Part shown: positions 31,628 through 33,898 of the stretch, in pieces
Layout of the letters: each line of letters opens with the position of its first letter
How positions within the stretch are numbered: the first letter of the stretch is position 1
Assembly (NCBI GenBank): GCA_948471095.1
Contig: CAOKRG010000028.1
Coordinates: forward strand, 1 to 33,898
Length of the DNA stretch: 33,898 nucleotides
Origin: an uncultured Oscillospiraceae bacterium
GTDB taxonomy: Bacteria > Bacillota > Clostridia > Oscillospirales > Acutalibacteraceae
Direction of reading: 5' to 3'
Notes under the pieces: generated by a model
The model's input: only the letters and a program-made list of their open reading frames with translations
Databases searched by the model: none
What the model was told of the DNA's origin: nothing
Position numbers and translations under genes: made by a program

Positions 31628-33100
31628 ATGAAAAAATACGCCTATCTTCTCTTCACCGTCCTGTTTCTCTCGGCCTGCCTGGTTCCCTCCCTGGCCATGA
31701 TCCCCCTAGGCCCCAGCTCCGCCGCTGCCAACGAGCATCTGGCTCCGGCCCCCCAAGCGGTCAAGCCCGACGGCTCCCCCAACTGGGACCTGCTCTCCGA
31801 CGCGGCGGACTATTTTTCCGACCACTTCGCCTTCCGCCAGGAGCTGGTCACGGCGGATTCGGCCCTGAAAGCGGCGGTTTTCCACACCTCGGCCCAGCCG
31901 GACGTGGTCCTGGGCCGGGACGGCTGGCTCTTTTACGCCGAAACCCTGGACTGCTACACCGGGGCCTCCACATTGACGGAACGCCAGGCCTACTGCGCGG
32001 CCCGCTCCCTGCGGCTGGCCCAGGGCTATGTGGAGGAAAAGGGTGGGCGGTTCACCTTTGCCATCGCCCCCAATAAGCTCTCCCTCTACCCGGAACACGG
32101 CCCCCGGGGCTTGGAGCGCGCCAGCGCCACCGGCGCGGACCGGCTCGTGGAGGCCCTGGCCCGGGAGGGCGTAGCCTATGCGGACCTGTTTGGCCCCCTG
32201 GCCGCCCAGGAGGAGGACATGTACCTACGCCTGGACTCCCACTGGACCAACCGGGGGGCGGCTTTGGGCCACGACCTGCTGCTGAAATCCTTCGGGCTTA
32301 CGGGCCATGCTTTTGACAAGGCGGGCTCCTACCAGGAGTCCCACCGGGGCGACCTGTACGAGATGCTCTACCCGGCCTCCTCCCGGCTGGACCGGCAGTT
32401 CGAGTTTGCGGAGGCCTTGGACTTTACATATACCAGCCCCATCCGCGGCGTGGACGACCTACGCATCCAGACCTCCAGCGGCGCGGAAAACGGCCCCCTG
32501 CTCCTGTTCCGGGACTCCTTTGGCAACGCCCTGCACGGGCTTATGGCGGAGAGCTTTTCTGAGGCCCTGTTCGTCCGGGCCACGCCCTATGACCTGAGGC
32601 TGATGGACCAGATCGGGGCTCAATATGTGGCCGTGGAGCTGGTGGAGCGGAACCTCTCCCAGTTGGCCCAAGCCCCGTTTGTGATGCCCACCCCCAAGCT
32701 GGCAGAGCTGCCTTGGGATGACGAGGAGCTCTACCGGCCGGAAAGCCTCTCCGAAGCTTCCGCCCTGCTGGAGGTTTCAGCCAACGGCAGCAACACCACG
32801 CTCAGCGGCGCCGTAGACGCCCCCTGCGACCCAGACTCCCCGGTCTATCTGGTGCTCGTTGACGACCCTTCCGCCGCCTGGGAGGCCTTCCCCCAATGGG
32901 ACGAAGAGAGAGGGCGCGTGGCCTTCGCCGCCTATTTTGACCAGGAGGATTCCATCGCTTTTGACATGGAGCTGGTAAACCGCCGGGTGAATGTGGTCTA
33001 CCGCTGCAACGGGCAATGGGTGCTGGCGCTCTGCGACGCGGTTTCCCATGACCCGGAATATCTGGCCAACAAAGGCCTACGCCTGTTCGAGGAGGGTTGA
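31628..33100 (+). CDS. Exported AlgX/DHHW-type SGNH protein
   Basis: A 490-aa protein. It has a signal peptide or N-terminal anchor (KKYAYLLFTVLFLSACLV). The SGNH domain (about 50-340) starts with the family stretch DYFSDHFAFRQELV and VLGRDGWLFY, has the D203/H205 pair in LDSHWTN and the serine S297 in FRDSFGNAL. Such proteins O-acetylate exported polysaccharides together with a membrane MBOAT acyltransferase. No MBOAT gene lies in the window. Residues 380-490 form an extra beta-rich domain. The ATG at 31628 has AAAGGAG upstream. Confidence 0.85.
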   Translation: MKKYAYLLFTVLFLSACLVPSLAMIPLGPSSAAANEHLAPAPQAVKPDGSPNWDLLSDAADYFSDHFAFRQELVTADSALKAAVFHTSAQPDVVLGRDGWLFYAETLDCYTGASTLTERQAYCAARSLRLAQGYVEEKGGRFTFAIAPNKLSLYPEHGPRGLERASATGADRLVEALAREGVAYADLFGPLAAQEEDMYLRLDSHWTNRGAALGHDLLLKSFGLTGHAFDKAGSYQESHRGDLYEMLYPASSRLDRQFEFAEALDFTYTSPIRGVDDLRIQTSSGAENGPLLLFRDSFGNALHGLMAESFSEALFVRATPYDLRLMDQIGAQYVAVELVERNLSQLAQAPFVMPTPKLAELPWDDEELYRPESLSEASALLEVSANGSNTTLSGAVDAPCDPDSPVYLVLVDDPSAAWEAFPQWDEERGRVAFAAYFDQEDSIAFDMELVNRRVNVVYRCNGQWVLALCDAVSHDPEYLANKGLRLFEEG

Positions 33101-33101
33101 T

Positions 33102-33785
33102 ATGGAAATCCGTCCCATCGCCCGCATTCGCAGTGAGTTCCCGGAGAAATTTGGCGTCCCCCGGCAGAGCGGACTTATTGACAGCCTGCGGGCCCAAGTG
33201 GTCTTTCTGCCGGAGTTTCAGGTCCCGGAGGCCTTTCGGGAGCTGGCGGGCTTCTCCCATATCTGGCTGCTGTGGGAGTTCTCAGAGGCCCGCCGGCCCC
33301 AATGGTCCCCCACGGTGCGGCCTCCCCGGCTGGGAGGAAACCGCCGGGTAGGGGTGTTCGCCAGCCGCTCGCCCTTCCGGCCCAACCCCATTGGGCTCTC
33401 CTGCGTGGCCCTGGAAAAGGTAGAGCTCCACAGCCCCCAGGGCCCGCTCCTGCTGGTGCGCGGGGCGGACCTGATGGACGGCACTCCCATTTTTGATATC
33501 AAGCCCTACCTGCCCCAGGCGGACTGCCGCCCGGAAGCCTCCGGCGGCTACACGGACGAAACGCCCTGGCGGGGGCTTTCCGTGGAGGCTCCGCCCGCGC
33601 TGCTGGAACAGGTCCCCGCCGCCTCCCGGCAGGCCCTGCTGGACGTGCTGGCCGCCGACCCCCGGCCCCACTACCACAAGGACCCCCAGCGGGTCTACGG
33701 CATGAGCTTCGCTGGCATGGAGGTGCGCTTCACCGTGGACCAGGGCATGCTGCGGGTGGTAGGCGTGGAGCGGAAGGGAACCTAG
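33102..33785 (+). CDS. trmO: tRNA (t6A37) methyltransferase TrmO
   Basis: A 227-aa SAM-dependent enzyme that methylates N6-threonylcarbamoyladenosine at position 37 of certain tRNAs. Signatures: the start IRPIARIRSEFPEKFGVPRQ, SHIWLLWEF, VGVFASRSPFRPNPIGLS (SAM-binding beta-barrel) and LMDGTPIFDIKPYLP. The C-terminal domain ends RVYGMSFAGMEVRFTV. It starts one base after the SGNH stop (TGATATG), with the ribosome site GAGGAGGG inside that gene, so translation is coupled despite unrelated roles. Confidence 0.95.
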   Translation: MEIRPIARIRSEFPEKFGVPRQSGLIDSLRAQVVFLPEFQVPEAFRELAGFSHIWLLWEFSEARRPQWSPTVRPPRLGGNRRVGVFASRSPFRPNPIGLSCVALEKVELHSPQGPLLLVRGADLMDGTPIFDIKPYLPQADCRPEASGGYTDETPWRGLSVEAPPALLEQVPAASRQALLDVLAADPRPHYHKDPQRVYGMSFAGMEVRFTVDQGMLRVVGVERKGT

Positions 33786-33898
33786 CAACGGCCCCCGGCC
33801 GCGCCTTCGGCGCGGCGGCGCCAAGATGCCGGCCGCGGATGCGGGCCGCCGCGGGGGGGCCCATGCGGCCCCCCCAGCGGGCCCCCCCGCGGGGGGCC
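33786..33898. other. Almost pure G/C right edge with hairpins
   Basis: GCCGCGCC/GGCGCGGC (33798-33816, loop TTC) lies 12 bases after the trmO stop and could serve as a terminator without a T run. Beyond about 33850 the sequence is runs of G and C that pair with each other (GGGGGGGCC with GGCCCCCCC). It is unlike the rest of the window and may be an assembly artefact. Confidence 0.6.

Overview
The window looks like a chromosomal piece of a GC-rich, anaerobic, probably spore-forming Firmicute of the Oscillospiraceae type. The reasons are AGGAGG ribosome sites, TTGACA/TATAAT promoters, a rubrerythrin, a CotJC-like manganese catalase, CarD, a LytTR/DUF3021 pair, a CD1247-type zinc protein, and Xaa-Pro peptidase next to EF-P. 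This placement is inferred from gene content only. The left edge lies inside a 108-bp tandem array and the right edge in about 90 bases of almost pure G/C, so both edges look like assembly break points. No rRNA, tRNA, CRISPR array, transposase or prophage was seen.

Layout. 0.4-4.1 kb: Nudix hydrolase (-), rubrerythrin (+), beta-lactamase-fold serine hydrolase (-), MBL hydrolase (-). 4.1-4.9 kb: gene-free hairpin-rich DNA. 4.9-7.2 kb: enolase (+), then a secreted PepSY protein (-). 7.4-14.0 kb: a minus-strand block, DUF5711 beta-propeller > CvpA > PgsA-like > S51 peptidase > ClpE-like ATPase > GNAT, with internal promoters. 14.2-16.4 kb: TetR regulator and a REC-GGDEF diguanylate cyclase (+). 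16.5-17.2 kb: Mn catalase (-). 17.7-21.0 kb: purine nucleoside phosphorylase, LexA-like S24 repressor, LytTR regulator, a broken DUF3021 copy and an intact DUF3021 (+). 21.2-24.6 kb: a housekeeping run rpsU, YqeG phosphatase, Xaa-Pro peptidase, efp, CD1247-like protein (+). 24.6-30.4 kb: SpoU methyltransferase, Zn alcohol dehydrogenase, CarD, zinc-ribbon protein, two GNATs and a UMF1-type MFS transporter (-). 30.7-33.8 kb: an orphan 220-aa protein, an AlgX/DHHW-type SGNH protein and TrmO (+).

The most unusual content is between the genes. At least nine intergenic spaces carry one family of modular repeats. Full copies end in inverted repeats (GGNGTGYCCAAA...GCGCGTTTT). Their scaffold is a fixed series of hairpins, and further palindromes sit inside those hairpins, up to three deep. 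A recurring cassette, made of a variable hairpin head and a constant tail containing GACCGAGCC and AGGCGAGAC, occurs eight times, in both orientations, at only three positions of the scaffold. I see no protein that would move it. It resembles a MITE or BIME built by repeated insertion of hairpins into hairpin loops, and I know of no description of it.

The genes themselves are mostly ordinary. They cover oxidative-stress defence (rubrerythrin, Mn catalase), proteostasis (ClpE), membrane lipid synthesis (PgsA), translation (S21, EF-P, SpoU methylase, TrmO) and several one-component regulators.
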